Program-made: the position numbers and the translations under genes
Notes under the pieces: generated by a model
The model's input: the letters and a program-made list of their open reading frames with translations, nothing else
Told to the model about the DNA's origin: nothing
Database searches by the model: none
Shown: piece after piece, positions 18,219-26,199 of the stretch
How the letters are laid out: each line of letters opens with the position of its first letter
How positions within the stretch are numbered: position 1 is the first letter of the stretch
Source of the DNA: DAOSXA01 sp964526835
GTDB lineage: Bacteria; Zixibacteria; MSB-5A5; GN15; FEB-12
Direction of reading: 5' to 3'
Length of the DNA stretch: 64,000 nt
NCBI GenBank assembly: GCA_964526835.1
Contig: CAZGMK010000019.1
Location: forward strand, 1-64,000

Positions 18219-18652
18219 ATCAACCTGGACCGCCAGGCAATTGTCAGCAGCAGGAAGAAGGAGAAGATAAGCGGGGTGGAGACGGGGAAAAGGCCGATGA
18301 CCATCACGAGGAAGTACCCGCAGCCGAGGATGACCAGCCGATAACCGCGCTCGTAGTGCCGGAGGCGAAACAAGGTCAGGCCGATTGCGATGGAGACGGT
18401 TCCGAACGACGGAAGAAGGACAGCAAGAAGGTACGGACGGAGGGAGAGGCTTCCGCCGTTGAGCGGGCCGAATACGAATCCAAAGTGCAGAATGACTCCC
18501 GCCACGTATAGTACGAGTAGCCCGGGCGTGTCTGCGCCAGGCTTCTCCCCCGCCGCCCACGCCCTCGAGTAGGCTGCCAAAGCGACAATCAGGGTAAACA
18601 AGCTCCCAACGTGTTCTGAAGTGAAAATGTAATCGCCCAGTACGCTATGCAT
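18215..18652 (-). CDS. Small integral membrane protein, unknown function
   Basis: This 145-residue protein has four to five predicted membrane helices (GSLFTLIVALAAY, LLVLYVAGVILHFGFVFG, YLLAVLLPSFGTVSIAIGL, LVILGCGYFLVMVIGLF, LIFSFFLLLTIAW). No family is recognised. The start ATG at 18652 has GGGAGG 5 nt upstream (complement of 18658-18663); an upstream extension to 18715 is rejected. It converges on the NUDIX-like gene with a 4-bp overlap. Confidence 0.6.
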   Translation of the reverse strand: MHSVLGDYIFTSEHVGSLFTLIVALAAYSRAWAAGEKPGADTPGLLVLYVAGVILHFGFVFGPLNGGSLSLRPYLLAVLLPSFGTVSIAIGLTLFRLRHYERGYRLVILGCGYFLVMVIGLFPVSTPLIFSFFLLLTIAWRSRLI

Positions 18653-18825
18653 CCGTGCCTCCCTTGTTTGGTTGCCACATTGCAGGGGCAAATGCTGTGC
18701 CCAATTACCGCGCAACCCCTCACGCGCCTGTAATCAATTGAAACACAACCACTTGTCGCAGTAGCTGGAGGTCATAAGCGAACAGCAAGGATGCAGAACC
18801 GATCACTATCGCTGCAATCATCCAT

Positions 18826-18855
18826 AAACAAAGCCCGCCGGAATGCAGCGGGCTT
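18826..18855 (-). terminator. Terminator of hpf
   Basis: On the minus strand, an 8-bp stem AAGCCCGC/GCGGGCTT (18848-18855 with 18831-18838) is followed by TTTGTTT. It lies 28 nt after the hpf stop. Confidence 0.8.
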
Positions 18856-18883
18856 CGAAACTTGTCGAATTAGACGGCGGGTG

Positions 18884-19243
18884 TCACATGTCGACTTCAT
18901 CCGGGTTAGTAGCGGGCCTGGTCAGGGCGTCAATGGTTTCGTTGATCTGCTCGGGATGTCTCTCTTTGAGCTTGCCCTTGTACTTCTTGAGTTGGGCCTT
19001 GACTTTGTCAACCGCTTCGTTGATGGAGGCATACATGTCGTCGGTCTCGCTGGTGCCGGTAATGGAGTTGTTGTGGACCTTGACTCTCAGCTCAGCCTTA
19101 CGTCGGTGACGTTCCGTATCCAGAACCAGTTCCGCCGAGATAATGTTGTCGAAGTAGCGGGAGAGGCCATCAATATCAGACTCCGCTCTTTCGCGCATCT
19201 CGGGCGTGAGATCAAAGTGTCGGGCAGTTATGATTTTCTGCAT
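18884..19243 (-). CDS. hpf: Short ribosome hibernation promoting factor
   Basis: This 119-residue protein is of the HPF/RaiA (YfiA) family. It binds the 30S decoding region and helps keep ribosomes inactive in stationary phase. Family features are the opening ITARHFDLTPEMRERAESDI, the strand LVLDTERHRRKAELRVKVHNN, and the basic helix VDKVKAQLKKYKGKLKERH. It is the short form without the extra dimerisation domain of long HPF. Gene order lptB-rpoN-hpf is widely conserved in diderms. It has a 436-nt upstream gap and its own terminator, so it can be transcribed alone. Confidence 0.92.
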   Translation of the reverse strand: MQKIITARHFDLTPEMRERAESDIDGLSRYFDNIISAELVLDTERHRRKAELRVKVHNNSITGTSETDDMYASINEAVDKVKAQLKKYKGKLKERHPEQINETIDALTRPATNPDEVDM

Positions 19244-19679
19244 GGCTGATATTTCTCCTTTCCAGGGGAAACGGCGCTGCCGTTCAACCTGCGGTTAATG
19301 GTCCTCGTCTGGCGGCGCAGACGTTCTTTCCTTCGTCTCGATGATTGATGGATAGCTGAACGGCCCCAGCCGTTCGCGGCCGATGGGGGAACTGACGGCG
19401 GTAGCTGCAAGACGCGTAGATCCAGAATCGCAAGCCATCCTTGAAAGTGTTGCCGATTTGGCCGCCCCGGTAGCCTCGCCCGAGAGCAACCTCGGTCCAA
19501 CCTCAATATAATAGCCCGGCCGGATTCGTGTGTCACCAAAAAACCGGCCACGGCAACAAGGCCTTCATGACTGATACACCCAAGAGGGGAGTTTTGTTCT
19601 GCCCCGGATATTCAATTGGATAATAGCAGTCGACGGAGAGCCCGTAGGATGCGCCGTCAAGTGATCCACCCCCGTGTCG
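19244..19679. other. 436-nt gap between rpoN and hpf
   Basis: No credible gene is found here. A minus-strand 107-codon frame covers much of it but overlaps the hpf start and resembles no protein. The gap contains a candidate hpf promoter at 19508-19536 and would leave a leader of about 260 nt before hpf. Confidence 0.5.
19508..19536 (-). promoter_or_regulatory. Candidate sigma-70-type promoter for hpf
   Basis: On the minus strand GTGACA (19531-19536) and TATTAT (19508-19513) are separated by 17 nt. Each box matches the TTGACA/TATAAT consensus at five of six positions. Transcription would start near 19501. Confidence 0.4.
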
Positions 19680-21065
19680 CTACTTGGCGACACGCTTTCG
19701 CAGGCGAGCCGACGGGATGCCTAGTTCCTCGCGGTACTTGGTCACGGTCCTGCGGGCCAGCTTGATACCTTCGTCATTCAGTCGGCGGTAAACTTCCTGA
19801 TCGGACAGGGGTTTCTCGGCAGGTTCGGCGTCAATAATCTCCTGGATTCGCTGCTTCACCGATCGCTTGGACATGTCGTCGCCGTCCTCACGCACCACTC
19901 CCTGGTTGAAGAAGTATTTGATCTCATATACACCATGGGGAGTCTGGACGTACTTGCCACGAGAGACTCGGCTGATAGTCGCCACATTCATGTCGACCGC
20001 CTGGGCGATGTCCTCCATGCGCAAGGGCTTCAGGAAAGCCGGTCCGTGCTCAAACCACTCTCGTTGTCGTTCGATTATGGCCTCCATCGTCCGGATCATC
20101 GTTGTCCGTCGCTGATTAATGGAATTCAGCAGCCACTTGGCCTGCTCAAGCTTCTGCTTGACATAGTCCTTGGTTTCTTGGTCGCTCTTGCTGCCCCGCC
20201 TGACCAGGGAGCGGTAGTTGCCATTGATGCGGAGTTGGGGGATATGCGAATCGTTGTGAATAACATGGAACTGGTCGCCGATTCGCTCCACGATCAGATC
20301 GGGCACAACCGGGGTCGCGCCCGGGTCAAAGCGTCCCTGAACCGGCGTAGGCGCCAGATTCCTGATGGTCTCCAGAGCGGCCTGTGCTCTCTCCGGCGAG
20401 GCCCCCGTCATGCGCGACAATTGCATGATCGACTTGCGGCCGAGCACACTCAGGTGTTCATCGACGAGACGGTAGGCGAGGCTGCCTTCCATTCCCTTCT
20501 GACGCATCTGCAACAGCAATGACTCCCTGAGACCCCTGGCCCCTACACCCGGCGGATCGAAGCCCTGAATCAGTTCGAGCACCCGGCTTACCTCATGCGA
20601 TGGTATCTGCAATTCGTCGGCCATCTCATCAACCGTAATGGTCAGGTAGCCATTGGGGGCAATATTGCCGATTATGTATTCACCTATGAGCCGTTGTTCG
20701 CTGGAGAGCTTAAGGAACGAGAGCTGCTCCATTAGATAATCATAGAGCGTTTCGACCCGCGATGCAGTTCCCTCCAGACGATCATCCGTCTCCTCGCGCG
20801 GTTGACGGACTTTGTAGCCTTCGTCGTCGTCGAAGAGGAACTCATCCCAGTCGACTTCATCGGACTTGTCCACCTCCGCTTCGGTGTCACCGTCGACTTC
20901 AAGATTGGGTTCGAGCTCCTCGATCTCTTCCAGAAGAGGATTGGTTTCCAGGTGGTGGCGTAGGGTCTGCTCCAGCTTCAAGGCCGGCATTTGCAGCAGT
21001 TGCAGCGACTGGATGAGCTGCGGAGCCAGCATCTGTTTCTGTTTCAGTCCGAGGGAGAGTTTCAC
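19680..21065 (-). CDS. rpoN: RNA polymerase sigma-54 factor
   Basis: This 461-residue sigma-54 starts with the Gln/Leu-rich activator-interacting region (MKLSLGLKQKQMLAPQLIQSLQLLQMPALKLEQTLRHH region). It has an acidic linker (about 50-95), the core-binding domain and DNA-binding helices, and the RpoN box ARRTVTKYRE at 437-446 that recognises the -24 element. It directs transcription that needs AAA+ enhancer-binding activators; none of these is encoded in this window. It sits 136 nt after lptB on the same strand. Confidence 0.96.
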   Translation of the reverse strand: MKLSLGLKQKQMLAPQLIQSLQLLQMPALKLEQTLRHHLETNPLLEEIEELEPNLEVDGDTEAEVDKSDEVDWDEFLFDDDEGYKVRQPREETDDRLEGTASRVETLYDYLMEQLSFLKLSSEQRLIGEYIIGNIAPNGYLTITVDEMADELQIPSHEVSRVLELIQGFDPPGVGARGLRESLLLQMRQKGMEGSLAYRLVDEHLSVLGRKSIMQLSRMTGASPERAQAALETIRNLAPTPVQGRFDPGATPVVPDLIVERIGDQFHVIHNDSHIPQLRINGNYRSLVRRGSKSDQETKDYVKQKLEQAKWLLNSINQRRTTMIRTMEAIIERQREWFEHGPAFLKPLRMEDIAQAVDMNVATISRVSRGKYVQTPHGVYEIKYFFNQGVVREDGDDMSKRSVKQRIQEIIDAEPAEKPLSDQEVYRRLNDEGIKLARRTVTKYREELGIPSARLRKRVAK

Positions 21066-21201
21066 TTTACTAATCCGTTGACTTACATTGCCTTACAACT
21101 TCCGGAGCGAGCCTGCTTCTGCTTCTGTTTATCGGTCTGACTCGGCCCTGGGTTTATGCGGGAGCCAGAAACCGTTCGATAATTGGACAAGTCTCCGCTG
21201 C

Positions 21202-21927
21202 TCAATTCAGGCGGAATTTCTCGCCCAGGTATATCTTCCGCGCCTCCGGATCATTGGCCAGAAAATCGGCGCTGCCGGACTTCAGAATACGGCCATCGCA
21301 CATTATGTAGGCCCGGTCACATATTGACAGGGTTTCCCTGACATTGTGGTCGGTGATCAGTACACCTAGGCCTTTCTCCACTAACCGAACAACAATCCCC
21401 TGGATGTCCTCGACGGCGATCGGGTCGATGCCGGCAAAGGGCTCATCCAGGAGTATGAACTTGGGCTCGTTCACCAGGGCTCGTGTTATCTCAACCCGTC
21501 GCCGTTCTCCTCCCGAGAGCGTGTAGGCCATGTTCTTGCGAAGATGCGCAATATCCAGCTCCGCCAGAAGCTCCTCGAGCCGTTCTCTGCGCTGTCTCCT
21601 AGAGAGTCTGCGAAACTGCAGGATTGAGCGGATATTGTCTTCTACCGTCATCTTGCGAAAGACAGAAGGCTCCTGGGCCAAATAGCCAATCCCGAGCCTG
21701 GCTCGGCGATACATCGGCAGACGGGAAATGCGTCTCTCGCCCAGGAAAACCTGCCCCTTGTCAGGCCTTATGGATCCCATGATCATGTAGAAAGTAGTGG
21801 TTTTACCTGCGCCATTAGGCCCCAGGAGGCCGACGATTTCGCCCGGTTTCACTTCAATCGAAACGTCATTAACTGCGGGCTGACCGCGGTAGTATTTGTA
21901 CAGACCCTTGGATGATAGCCTTGTCAT
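21202..21927 (-). CDS. lptB: LPS export ABC transporter ATP-binding protein LptB
   Basis: This 241-residue ATPase (the same length as E. coli LptB) powers the LptB2FGC exporter that pulls lipopolysaccharide from the inner membrane. Visible motifs are Walker A GPNGAGKTTT, the Q-loop YLAQEPSVFRKMTVEDNI, signature LSGGERRRVE, Walker B FILLDEPFAGID and H-loop LITDHNVRE. YLAQEPSVFR is characteristic of LptB among ABC ATPases. ATG 21927 is chosen over the upstream 21957 start because family members begin at this point; neither has a strong ribosome binding site. lptA and lptC are not next to it. It implies a diderm with an LPS-type outer membrane. Confidence 0.92.
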   Translation of the reverse strand: MTRLSSKGLYKYYRGQPAVNDVSIEVKPGEIVGLLGPNGAGKTTTFYMIMGSIRPDKGQVFLGERRISRLPMYRRARLGIGYLAQEPSVFRKMTVEDNIRSILQFRRLSRRQRRERLEELLAELDIAHLRKNMAYTLSGGERRRVEITRALVNEPKFILLDEPFAGIDPIAVEDIQGIVVRLVEKGLGVLITDHNVRETLSICDRAYIMCDGRILKSGSADFLANDPEARKIYLGEKFRLN

Positions 21928-22116
21928 AGACTCAATATACCCTTGGTCACGGACCATGCAACAAGTTTTGTCTGTTTCAGCACGTAATTTGCTGTGCTAC
22001 TCTATGGGTTATACGCTAGTTCTACCTTTACCTTTGCCACTCAATCAATTAACTTCTACGGACGAAGTACTCAGTAAGGCAGTTGATCTACTTTGGCGAC
22101 TGTGAGGAACACCGAT

Positions 22117-24303
22117 ATGACCAGACGATTCCCGATAGCATTGCTGACTCTGGCCCTTCTCGCCGGATGCTCGTCCGATCCTCAGACCCGGTTGGCGGCG
22201 ATTGAGGAGGACGCAATGGCGGCGATCTCGGAGCTTGATTTCGACAAGGCCCGCAGCCTGGCCCGGAAGGCCGGAGAAGTTGACCCCTCACATCCACTGC
22301 CGGCGTATGTCGAGGGTCGAATCATGGAGGCGCAGCTGCAGTGGCTCGACGCTCTATACAACTACACGCTCGTGACTATTGCCCGGCCGGATGAGGCGGA
22401 TGCCTACGCCGGGCTTTATCGGGTGTTCCGAAGGATGTCGGACCCGGAAATGGCGGCCGAGGCAGCGCAGTCATACAGCAGCCTTCGTCCTGATGATCCC
22501 CGGGCACGATTGGTTTTGGCCGAAGCCATGATAGGTCTGAATCAGTATGTGCGGGCGCGACGCCAAATAGTCGAGGCTGCGGCATTGGGATTGCCGGAGC
22601 ACTCACGGCAATTGATGAAAGCACTGAGTTTCGTGCGACAGCATGAGTTCGACTCTGCGGCTCAGTTGCTCGAGCAGGTCAGATCGGAGGAGCTTACGGA
22701 CCCGCGTGACCTGATGCTCGCGGCCGATGTCCTGGGCTTTCTTGGCCTGGTGGACAGCGCCATGGCTGTGTCGGAGACCGCAGTGGAGATGTCCAGCGGG
22801 AATGTCGACATGGCGATCGAGCATTTCTACAGAGCCCTGGAGCACGACTATCGCTGGGCGGCCAGGGAGGTGATATACAGCTTGGGTGAGAACGATCGCA
22901 GCCTCGGCCTCCGTCACATGATGTGGCTCCTCTACTACGGCAGCACCGAGGATCAATCCTACGCTCGCGCCATGCGGGTGGCGGTAGGCAGTTACCTTGG
23001 CGAGACGGTGAGTGTGTTGTTCTACGGAATTCTGGCCTATCCCCCCAAGGCTCATATGATGGCCGCCATGGATGACATGAACCTGATCCGTGTCAAGGTC
23101 AGGCAGGAGGAATGGCCCGACATGCTCCAGGCCTACATCGACTACTTGCTGGCCGCACAGGCGGCCTACTACGTTGATGAGAAGATCGCGGTTCAGGCGC
23201 TCGAGGCAGTTCGCGCACCCATGGTTAATCGCCCGGATGTCAAGACGAAGCTGCCCCTCTTCCGCAAGCGTGTGGGATTGGATCAGGAAGCCGACCAGGG
23301 CCTTGAGCTGCTGATTCAATACCATCGTCAACAGCCCGAGTGGCTCACGGCGATCGGAGAGGTCTATGCCACTCGCGCGTTCCGTGCCTGGGACCAAGCG
23401 GCTGAGTTGTTCGAGGAGGCTCTGGAATCCGACAATCAATATCGCCCCGCCTATGAGCACTGGGTTCGCATGCACGTACGTAACAAAGAGTATGGTCGAG
23501 CCCTGGATATCATGAGCAAGTATCCCCACTTCGCCGAGCGCAATCCGGAATTGGCTTGCCTTGAAGCCGAGATGATGGTTCGGACGGGAAAGGTCGACGA
23601 GGGTCTGTCTCTCTTCCTCGAGAGGATTCCTGAATGCCCCCATATCGTGAGTCTGTGGGAACGGATTCTCGAGCCGCTGATCCTGAAGAATCGTTCCGGC
23701 GAGATTGAGGAACTGGCGCAACGGGCGGAAGAGCTGGCCGCTGATAACCCGGACCTGCTGATCATGGCGGCTGACCTAGCCTCCGATCGCGGCGACTACG
23801 AATATGCTCTCAATCTGGCCGATCGGGCAATCGAGATCGAGCCGCGTTCGCACGATGCGGCCGCAGAGAAGGCGCGGGCCCTGTTCCATTCGGACCGCAA
23901 GGACGAGGCATTTGATCTCTTCGCGAGTACCCGCAGGGCTCACCGACTGAACTCACGCAATGATTACTGGTATTCTCGCCTGCTGGCCCGGGACGGACGT
24001 GAGCTTCAGCTGGCCGCCAATGTAGCCAGAGAAGCGCTGTTCGATCGGCCCGAGAACGTGTGGGCCTGGTGCAACCTCTCCTATGTGTACTACCAGTCGG
24101 CAAGGTGGCAATTGGCTTTTGGTGAAGCGCGCAATTGCGCCAAGCAACACCCCGAACACCCCCTACCCTATTTTCGCCGCGGCCTGGCCGAGTGGAAGAT
24201 GGATAAACCGGAAGCAGCGGAGACGCTGAGGAAGTCGCTTCGGTTGGGGCTGTGGGGTGAGTATAAGCAGGAGGCCGAGAGAGTACTCGGCCTGCTCGGG
24301 TAA
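22117..24303 (+). CDS. TPR-rich lipoprotein
   Basis: This 728-residue protein has a lipoprotein signal with lipobox LLAGC (FPIALLTLALLAGCSSDP). The rest is almost all alpha-helical tetratricopeptide repeats, for example ALNLADRAIEIEPRSHDAAAEKARALF and the opening DFDKARSLARKAGEVDPSHP. It is probably a periplasm-facing scaffold or assembly protein. The frame opens at a TTG at 22093, but the ATG at 22117 with GAGGAA (22104-22109) is preferred. Only 31 nt separate it from the epimerase gene. The partner is unknown. Confidence 0.75.
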   Translation: MTRRFPIALLTLALLAGCSSDPQTRLAAIEEDAMAAISELDFDKARSLARKAGEVDPSHPLPAYVEGRIMEAQLQWLDALYNYTLVTIARPDEADAYAGLYRVFRRMSDPEMAAEAAQSYSSLRPDDPRARLVLAEAMIGLNQYVRARRQIVEAAALGLPEHSRQLMKALSFVRQHEFDSAAQLLEQVRSEELTDPRDLMLAADVLGFLGLVDSAMAVSETAVEMSSGNVDMAIEHFYRALEHDYRWAAREVIYSLGENDRSLGLRHMMWLLYYGSTEDQSYARAMRVAVGSYLGETVSVLFYGILAYPPKAHMMAAMDDMNLIRVKVRQEEWPDMLQAYIDYLLAAQAAYYVDEKIAVQALEAVRAPMVNRPDVKTKLPLFRKRVGLDQEADQGLELLIQYHRQQPEWLTAIGEVYATRAFRAWDQAAELFEEALESDNQYRPAYEHWVRMHVRNKEYGRALDIMSKYPHFAERNPELACLEAEMMVRTGKVDEGLSLFLERIPECPHIVSLWERILEPLILKNRSGEIEELAQRAEELAADNPDLLIMAADLASDRGDYEYALNLADRAIEIEPRSHDAAAEKARALFHSDRKDEAFDLFASTRRAHRLNSRNDYWYSRLLARDGRELQLAANVAREALFDRPENVWAWCNLSYVYYQSARWQLAFGEARNCAKQHPEHPLPYFRRGLAEWKMDKPEAAETLRKSLRLGLWGEYKQEAERVLGLLG

Positions 24304-24334
24304 TACGGACCGTCGAATCGCCGGCAGAAGGCTC

Positions 24335-25345
24335 ATGAGACAGCCGAATTCCGAAGTTCTGCTCATCACAGGCGGCGCCGGGTATATTGGATCGGTCCTT
24401 ACGGGGCTGGCTTTGGACTCAGGCTACAAGGTTCGGGTCCTGGACAATTTTCGGTTCGGAGGCCAGAGCCTGCTGGCCTGGCAGGGGCGCCCGCACCTCG
24501 ATATCATCAAGGGTGACATTACGTTGGCACGGGACGTAACGGCGGCAATGGAAGGCGTAACCATGGTCATCCATCTGGCGGCGATCGTTGGCGACCCGGC
24601 TTGCCGGGTGGAGCCCGGGCTGGCGGCGCAGACAAATCGGGACGCCTCCATTCTCCTGTTCGAGACCGCACGTACCAAAGGGATTCGGCGCTTCATCTTC
24701 GCCTCGACTTGCAGCAACTACGGTCGCATGGCAGAATCGGACGGCTGGGTGGATGAAACCTCGGCGCTGAAGCCCGTCTCACACTATGCGCGACTGAAAG
24801 TAGAGTTTGAGAAGTATCTCCTGGAGCAGGACTCCCGGATGTCAGCGACCATTCTCCGCTTCGCCACCGCTTATGGTCTGTCGCCCAGGCCTCGGTTCGA
24901 CCTGACGGTCAACGAGTTCACTCGTGACCTTGTATCGGGGCGCAAGCTCGAGGTTTTCGGTGAGCAGTTTTGGCGTCCCTACTGCCATACGCGCGACCTC
25001 GCCGCCGCCTGCCTAACGACGCTCAGCGCCGCTGAGGACGCTGTCGATAAGCAGGCTTTCAACGTCGGGATAGACGCCGAAAACTATCAGAAGCGTACGC
25101 TGGTTCAGTTGATCCTGAGCCATGCCCCCCAGGCAGCGGGGCTGGTCGAGTATGTCCGGCGCGACGACGATCCTCGGGACTACCGTGTTCAGTTCGGCAA
25201 GATTCATGACACCATCGGCTTTCGGCCGCGTATGACTGTCCCGGATGGGATCGCAGAAATCGCCTGGGCGGTTCGGGAGGGAGTTATCAGGGATCCGTTC
25301 AGCAACGCATACTGCAATACTCGGTGTGCAGGGGCTCATGAGTAG
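24335..25345 (+). CDS. NAD-dependent sugar epimerase/dehydratase (extended SDR)
   Basis: This 336-residue short-chain dehydrogenase has the NAD-binding motif TGGAGYIG at the N-terminus. It also has a D-N-F-x-x-G stretch, FASTCSNYG and the catalytic YxxxK (HYARLK). It resembles UDP-glucose 4-epimerase/dTDP-glucose 4,6-dehydratase-type enzymes; the exact sugar cannot be assigned. ATG 24335 has AGAAGG closely upstream and begins just before the Rossmann strand. It overlaps the sugar nucleotidyltransferase gene by 8 nt, so both probably serve one nucleotide-sugar route for a surface glycan. Confidence 0.85.
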   Translation: MRQPNSEVLLITGGAGYIGSVLTGLALDSGYKVRVLDNFRFGGQSLLAWQGRPHLDIIKGDITLARDVTAAMEGVTMVIHLAAIVGDPACRVEPGLAAQTNRDASILLFETARTKGIRRFIFASTCSNYGRMAESDGWVDETSALKPVSHYARLKVEFEKYLLEQDSRMSATILRFATAYGLSPRPRFDLTVNEFTRDLVSGRKLEVFGEQFWRPYCHTRDLAAACLTTLSAAEDAVDKQAFNVGIDAENYQKRTLVQLILSHAPQAAGLVEYVRRDDDPRDYRVQFGKIHDTIGFRPRMTVPDGIAEIAWAVREGVIRDPFSNAYCNTRCAGAHE

Positions 25346-26054
25346 CAGAGAGCTGACAGCAGTCATCATGGCAGGCGGAAAGGGCACCCGGTTGCAACCG
25401 CTTACTGCGGAGATTCCCAAGCCTCTGGTTACTGTCGGCGATCGCCCGATCGTCGAAATCCTTCTCCGGCGCATGGCCCGCTGCGGCGTGCGACGTGCGG
25501 TCCTGTGCGTAAACCATCTGGCTCACCTGATTCAGTCCGCCCTTGGCGACGGCCGCGACCTCGGTTTGGATGTCGAGTACAGCGTTGAAGAGAAACCGCT
25601 GTCCACGGCAGCACCAATTGCGGGGATTAGCGATCTGCCCGACGATTTCCTGGTGGCCAACGGGGATATCCTGACCGACCTCAACTTCGAGCGGCTGTTC
25701 GACTTTCACAGGCAACAGGAGACTCTAGTCACAGTAGCAACTCACGAGCGACTTAACGATCTGGATTACGGCGTCATACAAACCGACGGGGCCGGACTGA
25801 TAACCAACTTCTCTGAGAAGCCTTCATACAAGGTGACAGTATCGATGGGAGTATATGCATTCAGCCGGCGTGTCCTGGACTTCCTCCCGGCGAACTCGGC
25901 GTTTGGCTTTGATGATCTGATGGACGCTCTACTACGGGAGAAGCAACAGATCGCCACCTATCCCTTCGATGGATACTGGCTCGACATCGGGCGTCCAGAA
26001 GACTATCGTCAAGCCCAGCAGGACATTGCAGAGCGAAGAGAATTGCTGGACTGA
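25338..26054 (+). CDS. Sugar-1-phosphate nucleotidyltransferase
   Basis: This 238-residue enzyme of the NTP-transferase family (RmlA/mannose-1-phosphate guanylyltransferase type) makes nucleotide sugars. Signature: MAGGKGTRLQPLTAEIPKPL near residue 9, then NGDILTDLN (metal-binding Asp), FSEKP, and WLDIGRPEDY at the C-terminus. It lacks a C-terminal left-handed beta-helix, so it is a single-domain form. The start ATG at 25338 lies within the end of the epimerase gene. The sugar is unknown; mannose or glucose phosphate is plausible. Confidence 0.85.
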   Translation: MSSRELTAVIMAGGKGTRLQPLTAEIPKPLVTVGDRPIVEILLRRMARCGVRRAVLCVNHLAHLIQSALGDGRDLGLDVEYSVEEKPLSTAAPIAGISDLPDDFLVANGDILTDLNFERLFDFHRQQETLVTVATHERLNDLDYGVIQTDGAGLITNFSEKPSYKVTVSMGVYAFSRRVLDFLPANSAFGFDDLMDALLREKQQIATYPFDGYWLDIGRPEDYRQAQQDIAERRELLD

Positions 26055-26139
26055 GCCGCAGGAATGGCAGTTTTCAGTCGATCGAGAACCAAGGAGAGAA
26101 CTACTGTCTTCGAGCACGATTACTGTGGATTGTGAAGAG

Positions 26140-26167
26140 CGGGCCGGACGTGACAACGACCGGCCCG
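26140..26167. terminator. Possible bidirectional terminator hairpin
   Basis: An 8-bp perfect stem CGGGCCGG/CCGGCCCG (26140-26147 with 26160-26167) lies between convergent genes, but neither side has a clear T run. It is weak as a Rho-independent signal. Confidence 0.35.
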
Positions 26168-26199
26168 ATTGACTGACTGAAACCGCGGCTGGGGGTGCA

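Noticed and set aside
19228..19551. 107-codon minus-strand frame between rpoN and hpf
   Set aside because: Overlaps the hpf start, has no family resemblance, and is rich in Arg/Ser as expected for a chance frame.
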